Positions 43,276 through 55,401 are shown, counted from the stretch's first letter. The stretch: DNA of 64,000 nt from Sipunculus nudus (GCA_026874595.1 CM049306.1:59278019-59342018), one strand, 5' to 3'. Numbers and translations: made by a program. The notes: generated by a model from the letters alone, not told the origin.

Positions 43276-43550
43276 AAGGCAAAAAAATAAAAGGTATGGT
43301 TCTAAGGCACCGCCCGCGTCAATTTTTTATCTTTAATTTTCATCTTTCAAGAAGAAAGATTAATACAAATTAGATAAAATTTCCTTTGTAATGTAGTGTT
43401 TTACCTGTTTAGCAAAATAATTTTGTTATTTACATGCTTGTCCCTGATCATATGACATTTTTATCGAAACATACGAAAAAAAAAATAAATAATCGCCCGC
43501 CCGCACTGATTTCTGAAAAAAAAGTTCCTGAGAACCATACTTTTTGGCCT
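43276..43550. mobile_element. MITE, AGGTATGGTTCTCAGG family, third copy
   Basis: AGGTATGGTTCTAAGGCACC at the left and TTCCTGAGAACCATAC at the right, with the interior in the same orientation as 10264-10611 and a deletion of the CCGCTCCGCC part. Confidence 0.85.
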
Positions 43551-44423
43551 ATTTATTCTCTTCACTAAGTTTATACTTATGCCACTTGTGTATTTAGAAC
43601 CCCCGGTGTATTTTGAATGTCTACACCTGCATTGCTGGCTACCATTCCTCACCAGCCGAATCGTTCTCTTATGAGTCCGATTCTGCGCAGTTTTCGAAAA
43701 CCTAGCGTCATATCGACCCTCTGGCATAACGACCAGATTACTGGCGCCAGAGTGTCTTTACATCTAAGTCTGAGGAACGCATTATAAGGCCTCATGAAAA
43801 TGCAAATGTTTTCGTCATTTCTGACAACGCTTCATGGCCTACAGGTACACTGTCAATCAACGTGAATCAGACCAATCGTTAGTATATTTTGTCTACTTTC
43901 TAATAATACCAAACATGAGCCAGAAAAATTCCGTTTTAACCCAGCACATTGGTAAACCCCTCGGCATGTTTGTTAAATTTATGACCGCATGAACAAAAGA
44001 ATGGCTTGCACAGGACGCAGGCAGCTTGCAGGCGATACGGGAAATGACCCGTATCCATGGAGACGGTGTTTCAGTTTGGGTTGTGAGATAACATGTATAC
44101 TATTGTGTTAATTCATCATTCTTAGCGTATTATTGAGATAATGGGCCGTTTACCACAATATGAATGCAACCTGATGCAAGACCACTGCGATACATTCCTC
44201 GATATTACTTCTATCACGACTCGAGTATGCTTACCATCCCAATTGCCTACTGAGTCGTTTTGTCACGGCTAGTGAAATTCCTATACTCAAAGCTTGCTTG
44301 ACCCTATCACTTCAGTCAACAAGTCATGACAAAATATACTCGGATAATGAATAATTTATCCAAATTTTTTGGATTACTCATGGTCACATCTAGTCTGACC
44401 TGAACAGTGTACAGACTGCACAC

Positions 44424-44428
<5 letters not shown>
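43551..44428. other. non-coding sequence
   Basis: Nothing recognised. Confidence 0.4.

Positions 44429-44505
<77 letters not shown>
44429..44505. repeat. (CT)n microsatellite
   Basis: About 38 uninterrupted CT dinucleotides. Confidence 0.97.
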
Positions 44506-44508
<3 letters not shown>

Positions 44509-44987
44509 TGGGTGTGCAACTGGGTTCTCGTTGTACATACATAAATTCATATTCATACAACCAGACAGAGATTTAAATATACATAGTACAAACAATCTAA
44601 CATACATACGAATCCGATGCAATGCCCTTGCCCTCCACTCCGAGGAGTATCCTATTCAGTCACTAACAGGTATATATATTTTATTCAGTATCAACTGACT
44701 TTGTACAAGAATACCTACCAAAAAGTGACATACATCCCTTGTGGAACGGTCAACCATCATCTGTCTTAGACGAAGACTGTGAGAACATATTACCCATTCA
44801 TTGGGTCAGGGCTACTTCCTTCTGGACGGGTTATCTAAGAGCCGAGTTCGCACCCAGCCAGGTTTTCAATGGCAAAGATTTAGCGTCACTGTCAGTTATA
44901 TCATGGGTTCTTAAGGATGTTGGTTGTTGTTAAAGTATAAAGTCCTGGTCTGCCGTTAGTACCGCTGATAGAGTGTGATGCAAAATA
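44506..44987. other. non-coding sequence
   Basis: Nothing recognised. Confidence 0.4.
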
Positions 44988-45312
44988 CGGAATGCAAGCC
45001 TCCGCCATATGGGGGTCCCTATTGCGGAATGTTCCTATAGAACCGTGGTTTCATTCAATTCTGCCCATATTCCCAGGTTCATTCGTGTATATGTCACTGT
45101 TCATTTGTAAGTATTCCTTGATGACGCTCCTAAATCTGGATCCACACCAAAATCTAACAGACATTGGCCCATATTCCATACCCGGAAAGCCCTGAATATT
45201 TCATGAGATTCCGTTCATGATTGCGCAAGTTATGTTGTGAAAATATACACAAACACACACACGAACACATACACGAACGAGGATGAACGCATACCCTCCT
45301 GGCGGAGGCAAT
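44988..45312 (+). mobile_element. dispersed ~320 bp family, reference full-length copy
   Basis: The ends are GCCTCCGCCA (after GGAATGCAA) and TGGCGGAGGC (before AA), a 10 bp perfect inverted pair. Inside are TCCCAGGTTCATTCGTGTAT, CTTGATGACGCTCC, GGATCCACACCAAAATCTAA, TTTCATGAGATTCCGTTCAT, an AC-rich tract and GGATGAACGCATACCCTCC. No frame of useful length, so this is a MITE-like or SINE-like non-autonomous element. Confidence 0.85.
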
Positions 45313-47070
45313 ACCTTTCTATACATTTTTTCCTAGAAAGTCGGGGGGAGGTGGGGTACTGGTAAGCACGTTTTCCTGACAAGAAACATTCTCGTTAAAA
45401 AAAAAACCTGATATGTGGCGGCAATAGCGTGCAGGGTGTAAACAGGTCAGTCCGTCAATCAAACTCGTACATCAAAACACAAATCACATGTCAACTCATG
45501 AACTAAAATGAATTAATAAACCTTTATTGAACAAATATATACATAGTAATAAAATAATTATATATAACAAAATCCCATAAATATTTCAAATATGAACGAG
45601 TATTTCAAAATCAACATACCTCTGTATAGACATAGGTGACTAAAATGCTTGGCATCCATGAATACAAACTGTACATGATATATATATATACTTGTAACAT
45701 GGATATCAGAAGCCCAACGGACAGAAATACCCACCTATAATTACAGGTCACAGTATTTTGTGACAATTTTCCACGAACATACATGAAGCTGCCATTATGA
45801 AGCTATCGTATACACCTCATTATAGTCACAGTCACGCCAGTCTGAATACGTGTACAACAGTATAGCAGTAATAATGTAAAATACATGTATTAGATACCGG
45901 GTTACTTCCGTGATTAACTTTCCCATGAGACAGAACAATCTTTGCAAAAAGGCACTATAATGTTATTAATAGATATTTTCCTTTGTAATGCATAAAATGA
46001 CGAAAGCTTAAAGGAGAGCAGAGCAGTGACCCGCTTGGTTCCCAGGCTGCCTTGCGTGAAGGCTGTTGAGACCCAACCCAAACTGTCTCTTGACTTCATA
46101 TTGTTATACTAATATTGGTGTACAGGTTTAGGGTATTGTGAAAAGCTCTGATTTGCTAAAAATAGTCTCAATTCTTGCATGGTAACATTATTTTACGACA
46201 TATATCAGCAGGATATATGCTATTTAAGGCCCCGGGATACTACAGTTTTACTCGCTACTTGGTCTGATGTGTAAACAGCGGGACGTTCCGAGTACCATGT
46301 TTTACGATCCCACGGTGTTTATCTATGCATGCCATCGGTCGCTTAATGCGACTGTGTACCAACTTCGGTCAGTCACTCTGACCTAGTTCTTTTGACAGCT
46401 TTAAGTGGTATTGTCTCGCTTTCCGACATGAAAAAGTGTTTATATGTAGTTTAGATTGTACATTCTGAGCTGTTCTAGGCGAAACAATATTGCAAACGTC
46501 ACAGTTCTTCTAATTTATCCTTTCTGCTAATGACATGATGCAATATATTTTCAATAATGTCTTTTCAAATGCCCTTTACATATGCTTTGTATTGTTTATG
46601 CAGGTACACTCAAGCATATGCCACATTAGTACCCTTTATATAGAATGGTAAACATTTTGACACATTTTCTCTAATAAATATAATTATAAATAACATACAG
46701 TGTTTCAAAGTTTAACATATCGATGATCTACAAAGTATGTGCAAAATGTACAAAAAATACGACATTTTAAATGTGCAAAATGTACAAAATTACGAAATGA
46801 TCATATATACAAGGAAATTATATATTCAGCCCTCACCTTCAATGAAAATACTGATAGTAGAAGCAGCTAGGCTTCGTTTCCGAATGCATATGACAGACAT
46901 TTCATAATGAACACAGATGTAGACGAACAGTTCACCAATTATCATAATGAATTTCATGGCACACACAGTTCACGTCTTCAGTAGGTAACTTGTCTGTACA
47001 CACCATGCATGTATGAAACTCGCGTCCAAAGCCACTGTCGCTGGTATCGATTTTCTTCTATTCTGCATCT
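45313..47070 (-). other. downstream region of the crystallin-like gene
   Basis: AT-rich with no other gene. A minus-strand AATAAA (TTTATT on plus) at 45523-45528 could end a long 3' UTR of about 1.5 kb. No closer perfect signal was seen. Confidence 0.35.
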
Positions 47071-47592
47071 TCAACGTAATAGAAAACAGATAAACAGTCC
47101 AAGGAACGATATGGCTGAGTTCAATGAAACTGCTGAGGCGTCTGAAGATGACCGGTGTGGTTTGGGGATATCAGGGTCATCACAGCTGCATTCCAGAGAT
47201 GAAACTGCGTCGTTCCAGTTGTTCCAGGCCCAGAATCCTTTACGATTGTTCTGGAAATGTTGGTGGACTCCAGCGAAAAATTTATGATTGGCGCCACCAC
47301 GTGACGTGTGTTCCCAGACGGTCAGACGACAGTTGTGCTGAACTACAGCAGCCGATATCCGGTCATTCCAACTTGAAGATAATTTGTCCATGAAATCCCC
47401 GCCTAAAAGGTCCAGGTGGCGGCCCCTGCAAGATTTGTAAGAGTCTGAGTGACTGTGTTCGAATACACGAGCACAGAAATCTTTGCCACCAACTGAACTT
47501 GGCAATTTACCCGGAGTAGGGCACTGTGCATGCGAAAACCCAGCATACATTGTTAAAAGTACAGCTGACAATAAAAACATGCTCGAAGCCAT
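47071..47592 (-). CDS. secreted, probably GPI-anchored beta/gamma-crystallin-like protein
   Basis: 173 residues in one exon. The start is the ATG at 47592; the frame is open two codons further up but only with a GTG. Residues 1-22 are a signal peptide, probably cut after SHA. Two Greek-key-like halves follow: about 38-84 (ARVFEHS ... WNDRISA) and 88-134 (CRLTVWEHTSRGG ... WNDAVSS). Both keep the Trp-Asn-Asp and the [ND][ND]xx[ST]S calcium-loop pattern typical of beta/gamma-crystallins, but the first ends SA instead of SS. Cysteines at 24, 40, 55, 88, 135 and 137 could make three disulfides. A Ser-rich stretch (148-159) and a hydrophobic C-terminus (160-172) look like a GPI signal. The family is inferred from motif spacing; the function is unknown, with calcium-dependent matrix, mucosal or defence roles possible. 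No neighbour shares a role. Confidence 0.8.
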   Translation of the reverse strand: MASSMFLLSAVLLTMYAGFSHAQCPTPGKLPSSVGGKDFCARVFEHSHSDSYKSCRGRHLDLLGGDFMDKLSSSWNDRISAAVVQHNCRLTVWEHTSRGGANHKFFAGVHQHFQNNRKGFWAWNNWNDAVSSLECSCDDPDIPKPHRSSSDASAVSLNSAISFLGLFICFLLR

Positions 47593-47627
47593 GTCCACAA
47601 TCTATGGTATCGATATTAACAATAGTT

Positions 47628-47665
47628 GTTGATATAAAACGTGCACTCGCTGACTATATGAAGGT
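47628..47665 (-). promoter_or_regulatory. TATA-like words upstream of the crystallin-like gene
   Basis: On the minus strand TTTTATATC (about 47631-47639) lies about 40 nt and CATATAG (about 47656-47662) about 65 nt before the ATG. Either could be the TATA box, giving a very short leader. This assumes no upstream non-coding exon. Confidence 0.3.
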
Positions 47666-48263
47666 TTTTTCTTGACTTCTCTCCCGTAACGTGTCGGTGC
47701 GTATGTACTAACTGTTGATCTCTTCTTCTGCGTTATAAAGGCTTGCTACGTATACGGGGAATTCCTGAACCCTTTGAAGATGGGATTCCCACACCAATGA
47801 GACAGAATTCAGCGGAAATCCTGGAGCATCAATGCGAGTGACCTACGTCAACACAACCAACCATCCACTGATGCGTCACATCTGGAAACTCCGATAAGTT
47901 GCCCCATTAATAGCATCCGTGAGCGTTATAGTGTATACACTGAGCTGAACTATAAATTGTGTCCGAGCAGAGTGAATGTGGAGCCCAGTTTCCTTTGCCT
48001 TAATGCCAGGACATGTACACCAGAGAGAGTAAGCGACAAGTTGCATCCTCACCGGGTGAAACCGGAACCAGCGGAGGGACCTCCCCGCAGGATGCACGAC
48101 TCGTTTGTGTCCTGAGGTTTATTCAGGAGAAAAATGTGGCATCGCTACTGCTATGCTTGAATAATGTAGTTCAAAGCACGTACATTTGCTCTTTTATGTA
48201 AATAAAGTCATGCTTTTTTATTAGCTTTCGTCTGTATCGTTGATTTCTATCAATGTGGTGATA
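47666..48263. other. non-coding sequence
   Basis: No second gene recognised; frames on both strands over 47876-48201 match nothing known. Confidence 0.4.
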
Positions 48264-49766
48264 TGCATAGGCGGATCAAGAGGGACCCCTGTGCCCCCCT
48301 CCCCTTTAGCGTTCGTAATTTTATTAATTTATTGATATATATATATATATATATTTTGCCGTCTTGCATACTTCATTAAGCCTGTCTTTTCAATTTCACA
48401 ATGGATGTTACCAGAGATAACTAGACCAGAGCTGACCCCCAGAAGTAAGGTAAACGTTATGGTCAGATTACTTGCATATACCATACAATTTACAGTGTTA
48501 CGGAAATATTGCCATTTTATTTTTACGTTATTTGGGGAGTTACACTTATTTCGGCATGACATCATTTCAACTTTAAAGAGCAAATTTTTTCTGGTGAATT
48601 TCTAAGTCATTGTAAGGATGTTCATGAATAAGCTATATATATAAACAGGTTGATCTTTGTAGAAAACCCAAGGTTTGCTTAAAAGAATACTTGCAAAGGT
48701 TCAGCATCGTCATACTTCCAAGTATTTACATGGAATTTTTGAAAAGCACATTTGCCTTAGACCTTGTAGTATGAGAATGAATTTCAGCATCTTTTCGCAG
48801 TTTGTTGGATCCATTCAAATTTTGCATAAATTTGATTTTAGGAATGATAATGATATATAGTTTTATGAAGACTGTGGTTCCAGTAACTTATTGGCTCGGA
48901 TGTGGTGGAAAAGTATATCAAAATAGGGGGAAGATACTGAAAGGATTGATTTGCCGGTGGGGGGGGGGGGTGAATTGGGTGAAATCCTCCAAGGAAATTA
49001 TTATATATTTACTCGATAAACGAAATATTGTTCAATAAATGCTTCAATTTCTTTTCAGAGTTGAGTTTCTCTTTATATTCCTTTCCCCCCGTTCTATATT
49101 CTATACAACAGAAACTTTCCCTGCCAGTTTGCTTCGAGAATATACAATTGTTTTAATGTTTAGATTATATTTGTCGTTTGTGTGAAGACACAGTAACTAT
49201 TTGATTTAAATATTTGTCGTTTGTGATTTGGTAACTATGATTTATATTTTTTCATATTTCTTATACATATTCATTGTTAGATCATTATGAAATCGGAGGA
49301 ACTTCATGTAATTTCAGGTGTTTATATGTTTAACAGTTATTTCAATGAAGTAGTTTTTACAATTCAAATGCTTCAGGGATTCGTATCTGTTGCCGTTGCC
49401 GATAAATATTTTATGATACAAAGCTGGGTTATTTTAATAGCATATTTATTTTTAGGAATTCAAAATCATTACATGCAATGTTTAAATCTAACTACGCTGA
49501 GATAGAGTGAGTTAAATAAGTTATTTCGAATTCACTAATTTTAGATTTTAAATTTATTTAAGATATAATGTCCATTCATCGCAGATTTTCTTTTACAAAT
49601 TCTACGTGTTAAGGTCACAAAGGAGACTGAACATATGGCCTTATGATTACTGTATTAAACATTCGACGCTCTATTTGATGAAGATGCTGAGCGAAATACG
49701 TAAAAATCAAACCTGTGTGCTGGTTGTGCCCCCTCTATACATAAATCCTGGATCCGCCACTGGCAT
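48264..49766. mobile_element. ~1.5 kb element with GGCGGATC inverted ends
   Basis: The left edge reads GCATAGGCGGATCAAG followed by GTGCCCCCCTCCCC; the right edge reads GTGCCCCCTCTATAC, then CCTGGATCCGCCACTGGCAT. The GGCGGATC/GATCCGCC ends are inverted, next to a CCCC-rich word. The interior is AT-rich with a TA run (48337-48353) and a G-run (48958-48970) and has no recognisable transposase. A similar single end, AGTGGCGGATACGG, is at about 59601. Confidence 0.45.
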
Positions 49767-50257
49767 GTATAGTCATACGTTTTGAATAACAAAAGGATTA
49801 TGGTTCACTGCGCCCACTGACTGAAGTGCAATATACTCAAGCTCCAAAAGATCACACACGTAGCAGTTGTCGTATATAGTATGTCTATTGCATACACCAT
49901 TAAAGATACCATTGAAGGTATATGTATATACACTAATCGGCTATCACTGGGCAAAATTTTGACTAGTGCATTAGTCGGCTATTTCCGGGCTTGGAATGTA
50001 GTAATTGAGGATTTTTCCTATATTACAATCTAGGGTAGTAATTAGAGACCATATATTTAATATATACCTCCCCAGAAAACTGATTAAACGATATTTTTTG
50101 CTGTATAAATGGAAAAACGTTTCCCGGTTCACGCAAATTCATAACTGGTTCCTAGGTGGCATCTGCTTGCTGATTCAAGGCGGCCCGGTGATTGGCTCTG
50201 GCAGGTGGCATGCCATATTACCCTGCCTTACAATGGTAAAGTATCCATAAAAAAACC
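49767..50257. other. non-coding sequence
   Basis: Two related phrases, ATCGGCTATCACTGGGC and GTCGGCTATTTCCGGGC, occur near 49936 and 49975. Nothing else recognised. Confidence 0.4.
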
Positions 50258-50521
50258 GGCTTATGTGGCTCAGGGGTAGTTCGCAGGACTCAAGGCCGGG
50301 AGATCGTGGGTTCGAATCTCAGCCGAGGCGGTGAGGTTTTTCACGGTTGGCCCACACCCAGGGTGAGCGCTCTGCAGGCTTAATGGGAAGGCTGTGCCCT
50401 ACAGCGGTATCACTCACATACGAGTGCGTCTTTGGGGGGTTCCTCGTTGTTATGACCCAGCAATGGGGATGATTACACACACCGGGCCTGGTTGACACCA
50501 GGATACAAAATAATAATGATA
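50258..50521 (+). mobile_element. tRNA-derived SINE
   Basis: The head is tRNA-like: A box TGGCTCAGGGGTAG (50266-50279) and B box GGTTCGAATCTC (50309-50320), with the normal gap between them. A ~190 bp body follows (GGTTGGCCCACACCCAGGG ... CAATGGGGATGATTACAC) and a simple tail of ATAATAATGATA. The acceptor arm does not close as a tRNA and there is no termination T-run right after the head, so it is a retroposon and not a tRNA gene. SINEs of this kind are copied by LINE machinery. No clear target duplication is visible. Confidence 0.8.
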
Positions 50522-50619
50522 GGAAGCGAGTGCTACCACCCTGTCAAGTAGTCGTAAACCGAAATGGAGACTCTGCAGATGTACATACTTAGGTTAAGAA
50601 TTAGTTAAGTCAGCATTAA

Positions 50620-50875
50620 AAAATGGAGGCGGTTACCTCCACCAAAAACATTTAAAGAAAAGTATAAATAAAAAAATTATGCTGATCCAGCTAACCTCCA
50701 AACTAGAATGGTGTGTTCCTTCTGTATTATTCAAACCGTCCAATCAATTTGATCGAAATCCGTTCATTACGTTTTGAGTAAAGTTGCTGATAGACAAACC
50801 TTTCAAATAACAAACCAACGACGATAAACACACATTTCCTCTTAGCTAACACACATTAGCGAAGGTTTAATTATA
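50620..50875. repeat. repeat of the GGAGGCGGTTACCTCC type
   Basis: It starts with TGGAGGCGGTTACCTCCACC, then CAATTTGATCGAAATCCGTT, TTACGTTTTGAGTAA, GACAAACC and CCAACGACGATAAACACAC, a phrase order I know from non-coding repeats of marine invertebrates. The closing end is missing. Confidence 0.55.
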
Positions 50876-52361
50876 AAACTGAGCCCCCCCCCCCCCCCCT
50901 ACAGATAACAAAATTAAGAAAATGATGTCGAGTTGATGGCTGGTTGGTCCAGTTTCGGTTCATGCTCTTGATCACGAGTTGTTTTCGAATCTGAGTAATC
51001 AGACTGGGTTACAAAAACATGCGAGAACATTTGTGATACTCAGTATGCTTTATTACCTAAATCCTCTTCGATATTACCCTCCCCCCCCCCCCCCAAGTGT
51101 GGCATCACCGAAACAAAATTTTAACTGTGATATGACGTAAAGTATTAATAATCAATGACAAAACATTTTGGCTGGCGGAAAGAAGTTGGGCACAGTGTGA
51201 GCCACCAATAGCGTTTTGGCCATACTCGTCAAATGACCAATATGTCTGTAAAATCCACCCACTGTGCATGGCTGCTGAGATACTTAATAACAGACGGCGG
51301 ACGGTGGAAAGTGGATGGCGGAGTGTGAACACTGGATGCTTCATTAAGTGAACTAAAATACAGGGCTGTTACAATATAAGGGTTTCGACGACATCTTTTT
51401 CACGGTTTATTGATGCATCCATTTTGAACAGAAATCAATTTTTGTTCCTCATATATGTCAGTGTACATACAAGAGATTTGGTATTATCATTTACATTTCT
51501 TGGAAACTAGAAAATATAAGTATCTTTATTCAATAACAGAAAATGCACCACAGCAGGCACTATTGCCACATGTATAGCTACGTTGTTTTTTTTTTTCATT
51601 TTGAGGAAGCGCTATGTGTGTACTGTACCTGTTTCTTACTTTCAGATGTTAATACACTTCTATAGCTGTTCCAGATGTAAATATAATTTCGTCACCATGC
51701 CAAGATGATTGTATTCACAAAAACCCAAGGACGCTGTGAGACTAATGTCTTTTCAACTGTTTAGAATGTATGTGTTTTTATCGATATTTGCTCACCGTCC
51801 ATATATTCAGCACTAGAAACACTATTGCCTGAACTTCGCAAACATTACACTTGCGATTCCTGTTTGATATCTTGCCAGATTCACAAGAAAACAAGAGGTA
51901 TGGGACCGCATAGATCCTCCATTATAGGGCCCCTGGATAGCCAGATCCTCAAAATATCAGTCCCGGGCCACATCGGATGCCAGACTGGCCAGATATTTAT
52001 CACCACAAATAGTCTTGAACAGACCAATCTTCAGAAAAATCAAATCATTATCTGAAACGATATATGAACAGATCTGAAGATATTTGATTTAACATGAGTC
52101 CATATTGAATTAGACAGAATAACTTTGGGTTTAAGTTTTCTCTTCGTTTTAAACAGAAGCTCCACTTTCCTTTTTGAACCATTTAACGTTTGGTCTCACA
52201 ATGTCCCTTGTTAAAACAATCTACATTTGGCCTTCTTTGCCTGGTTTCCAGGTTTCCACATGTAGAGATTTCAAGCTGGGTCTCAATTTCTCCCCTTGTT
52301 TCTCCAAATTCACGCGTTATGCCTTTGTTCCTATCCTTGTTTCAACATAATTACTTTTCGT
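50876..52361. other. non-coding sequence with C-runs
   Basis: C-runs at about 50884-50899 and 51078-51094. No gene recognised. Confidence 0.4.
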
Positions 52362-53516
52362 TTCAGTTCTTACCATTTTTCCCACAGGGTTCAGTTTGCC
52401 TCAGTATACCTCCCCTTTTTTCCACAGATTTACGCTACGAATCAGTCCCTTGTATCAACCAGAATCGCGCTGGTTCTGATGCATGCACCTATCACTCATT
52501 TCCATTATACAATTGCCCAAACTATTCCCTTGCCCCAACATAACTTGTGTCTTAACCCTCCCTCGTTTTCAAAAGATTCCATCTCACCTACACCCAGGTC
52601 ATGTTTCAAGCAAAGGGCCCTCTGTTCTCAACCCCCTCCTCCTCCTCCACATCCTTTAGGCAGGTGTAACCTCCTGCAGTCATCGCGGTCTGATCATGAT
52701 TCGGAGGCTGCATGGCTTCTGGATTTTTCAAATACTACACATGTCGGGACCATGAAGGCATTTAACAACAATGTGTGCAGTGACGTGCGTTATACAGATA
52801 TGACCATTGCTTTTACACTTTTTGGCATTCGAACCTCCCTTACACTAAATTACAGGCCGTTTCTTTGTGTCCATTGTGACGTGACCAGAAACTATTAAGA
52901 TTTAGGGGACCCGCAGTGGGAGGCCTGGCCACTCTCATACACATGCATAAAACAGGTGAACCCATCACGTTTATCATCACATATATACCTGTACTATTTT
53001 CCCCTATACGCAAACAGTACACTGTGAAAGGCCACGAACGTGTGATTCCTGACGGCATGAGTAAAGCTGTATTTTTTTCTGTGTGTGAGTGGCAAATTAC
53101 CAGGCAAATTATTTAACCTCAAAGGTCTAGCACTTACCCAATCATACGTCTGCTCTTTCTGTACTAAATGGCACCATATCATCACCAGTTTGACTTCAAA
53201 CCATCCCCCACCCCCCTTACGAAAAGCGCTTGAACGCCAATTTTCAAAGGTAATTAAACAGTATGTACTACGCTCAAACATAAACTTGTGATGTGTGATG
53301 TCTTATCAGTTGCTGTAGTTGCATACAAGGAAGGTTTGTGAACAATTTTAGATATTCATGGTAGTGCCTGGATGGAGACCTGCGGGGCCAGATCGTTTAC
53401 AGATAAAAGAACACATGGCACATATACTAGTATATAGTTTCCACGACAAAGCCCTAGCACAAATTACATATAATTTAGACCAGAAATTTGATTTCTAATA
53501 AATGCAGGCTCTGTCA

Positions 53517-53763
53517 TTCACTTATTCGGCCCACATTCCTGGGTTTCTTTCGTGCATAAGTGGCCTTAGGTTTGTGTGTATTCCTTGATGAAGTTCTTGG
53601 ATCGGGCACAGTAAAATTTAACCGATTCTTCATTGGCCTATCCCCAAAATGCCCTGAAAATTTCATGAGATTCCGTACACAATTGCGTAAGTTATGTTAG
53701 GAAAAACACATAAACACACAAACATGAACAAGATGGACGCATACCCTTATGGGGGAGGCAACG
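53517..53763 (+). mobile_element. dispersed ~320 bp family inside duplication copy 1
   Basis: CATTCACTTATTCGGCCCAC, TTCTTCATTGGCCTATCCCC, TTTCATGAGATTCCGTACAC and GACGCATACCCTTATGGGGG. The left 60-70 bp are missing in both duplicate copies, so insertion and truncation came before the duplication. Confidence 0.8.
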
Positions 53764-53820
53764 ACGTATAAAAGCTATAGTGTTCGTAATTTCGAGATTT
53801 CACTGTATATACAATTAATA

Positions 53821-53990
53821 TTTCATAATTCATAATATCCAGAATACATAATATCCATAATACATAATATCCAGAATACATAATATCCAGAATACATAAT
53901 ATCCAGAATACAAAATATCAAGAATAAATTATATCCAGGATACCTAATATCAAGAATACATAATATCCAATACATAATATGCAAAATTGT
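53821..53990 (+). repeat. 16 bp minisatellite (copy 1)
   Basis: About ten units of AATATCCAGAATACAT with variants. It follows a TTCGAGATTTCACTGTATAT motif at 53791-53810 that resembles a pogo/Tigger inverted terminus. Confidence 0.9.
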
Positions 53991-55401
53991 GCAGGGAATA
54001 CACGCTATAGGAGTTCAGGTCGATAGACAAAATTTTATAGGACGAAATGGCCACGAAAAATGCAAAAATAAAAAAAAGCACGGAACAAATGTACATAGTG
54101 TGTATAGGAGGGCAAATTGCACACAAGGTCGAAATGAGATTAGGTCTTCAATATTAATAGAGCTACATGTATTTGATATATTTATTTTATTAGAAATCAT
54201 TAAAACATAATACTTCTTCATGGTTTATAGCATATAATAGAAGAATCTCAAAACTTATTAATAATTAACACTAAAGATGCACGGTTCCATATGATAAATA
54301 ATTTCGTAATGAGCTGGTAGGGGCTGAATGTCGCATATATTTGAGGTAATCAGAATCAACATTATATACTTTTTCTTATCCTTTGTCCCCACGTAGAAGC
54401 TGCCGATTCGTATGTATTTGGTCTGCCACTCGCCAGGTGAAACCGGGCCACTGGAGCGTGACAATGTTCATACATGAAAAGTGTACACACTTGAACACAT
54501 GACTTATAAGGAGATTCTGGTGAATGTTTTTAGCCTCCGACTGCAGAATCTAGTTTCTTAATAGAATCCCTATTTTTAAGATATACTGGTTATATATTTT
54601 TATGTTTCAAAATCCTTGGAGATTGAGGATCCTTCATAAAATATACGTGCATCCCCCACCGAACTGTGTTTAAGTTGTAGGGCTTTGAACAACCCTTTTG
54701 TTCAAACAACTCATAAATTGGATGAACTATTGAGACCATGGTTATAATGGAAAGTTATAATAGAAGATCACACAACTGGTACGTGTGGAACTTCGAAGGC
54801 CAAATCAGAACGGAAGCAAGTAAACCATTGTCGAGAAGAAAAAGACCCAACTGCTTATTAATTATATAGATGTCTTGTGCTTATTGAGTGTCCTTAAAAG
54901 TCACCCTATTCATTATATGGTTTATGTGTTTGAATTCATTAATCAGTTTTCATATTCAAGTTTTATTTCTTAAGTTGAATTTCGGACATTTGTTATGGTG
55001 CCTTTACCCGTGGTCAAAGTGATATTTGTAAAATAAAAATGTCAGCGTCGTCAGCAAAGAAATATGTTACCTTTGTGAACTAGCCACTGGATTTAAACAC
55101 AGGTTAAACCCCCGTTTTACCGACCAGTGAAGAATGTATGTTAAGACAGATTCGATAAAGCTGAGAAAAACTTGGAAAAAAATTTAGTCATCTTTAAGTT
55201 CAATTTAGCTCAGCTGAGTAAAAGGCGATGGCTTCATGATTTTTTACATCGTGTGATCCATGATACAAGATTACTCAAACGAATAAAAAATAAATTTTCA
55301 CTTCATGTGATCCTTGATATATGATTGTTTTAACGAGTAAACGAGGCTGGTAATTTGTCTGGATGTACAAGCGCCATACCTACAATATTTGAGATTAATT
55401 G

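Larger units (their letters stand above)
52362..55401 (+). repeat. ~3.0 kb duplicated segment, copy 1
   Basis: It starts TCAGTTCTTACCATTTTT and ends GATTAATTGT. The same order of unique phrases (GCCTCAGTATACCTCCCC, GCATGCACCTATCACTCATT, TACACCCAGGTC, GGAGGCCTGGCCACTC, TGTGAAAGGCCA, ACACATGACT, ACGTGCATCCCCCA, ACAAGCGCCA) runs through 56258-59391. It contains a copy of the dispersed ~320 bp family (53517-53763) and a 16 bp minisatellite. The 200-residue plus frame 52296-52898 is broken in copy 2 and is not supported. Confidence 0.9.

Noticed and set aside
44226-44240. Minus-strand ATG-gtaagc as tubulin exon 1
   Set aside because: Plausible donor, but no promoter-like sequence upstream and even further from exon 2; kept only as an alternative.
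50258-50335. tRNA gene
   Set aside because: A and B boxes are good, but the acceptor arms do not pair and a SINE body and tail follow.
52296-52898. 200-residue plus-strand frame, the longest in the window
   Set aside because: The frame is broken in the duplicate at 56258-59391, its composition follows pyrimidine-rich DNA, and no domain is recognisable.
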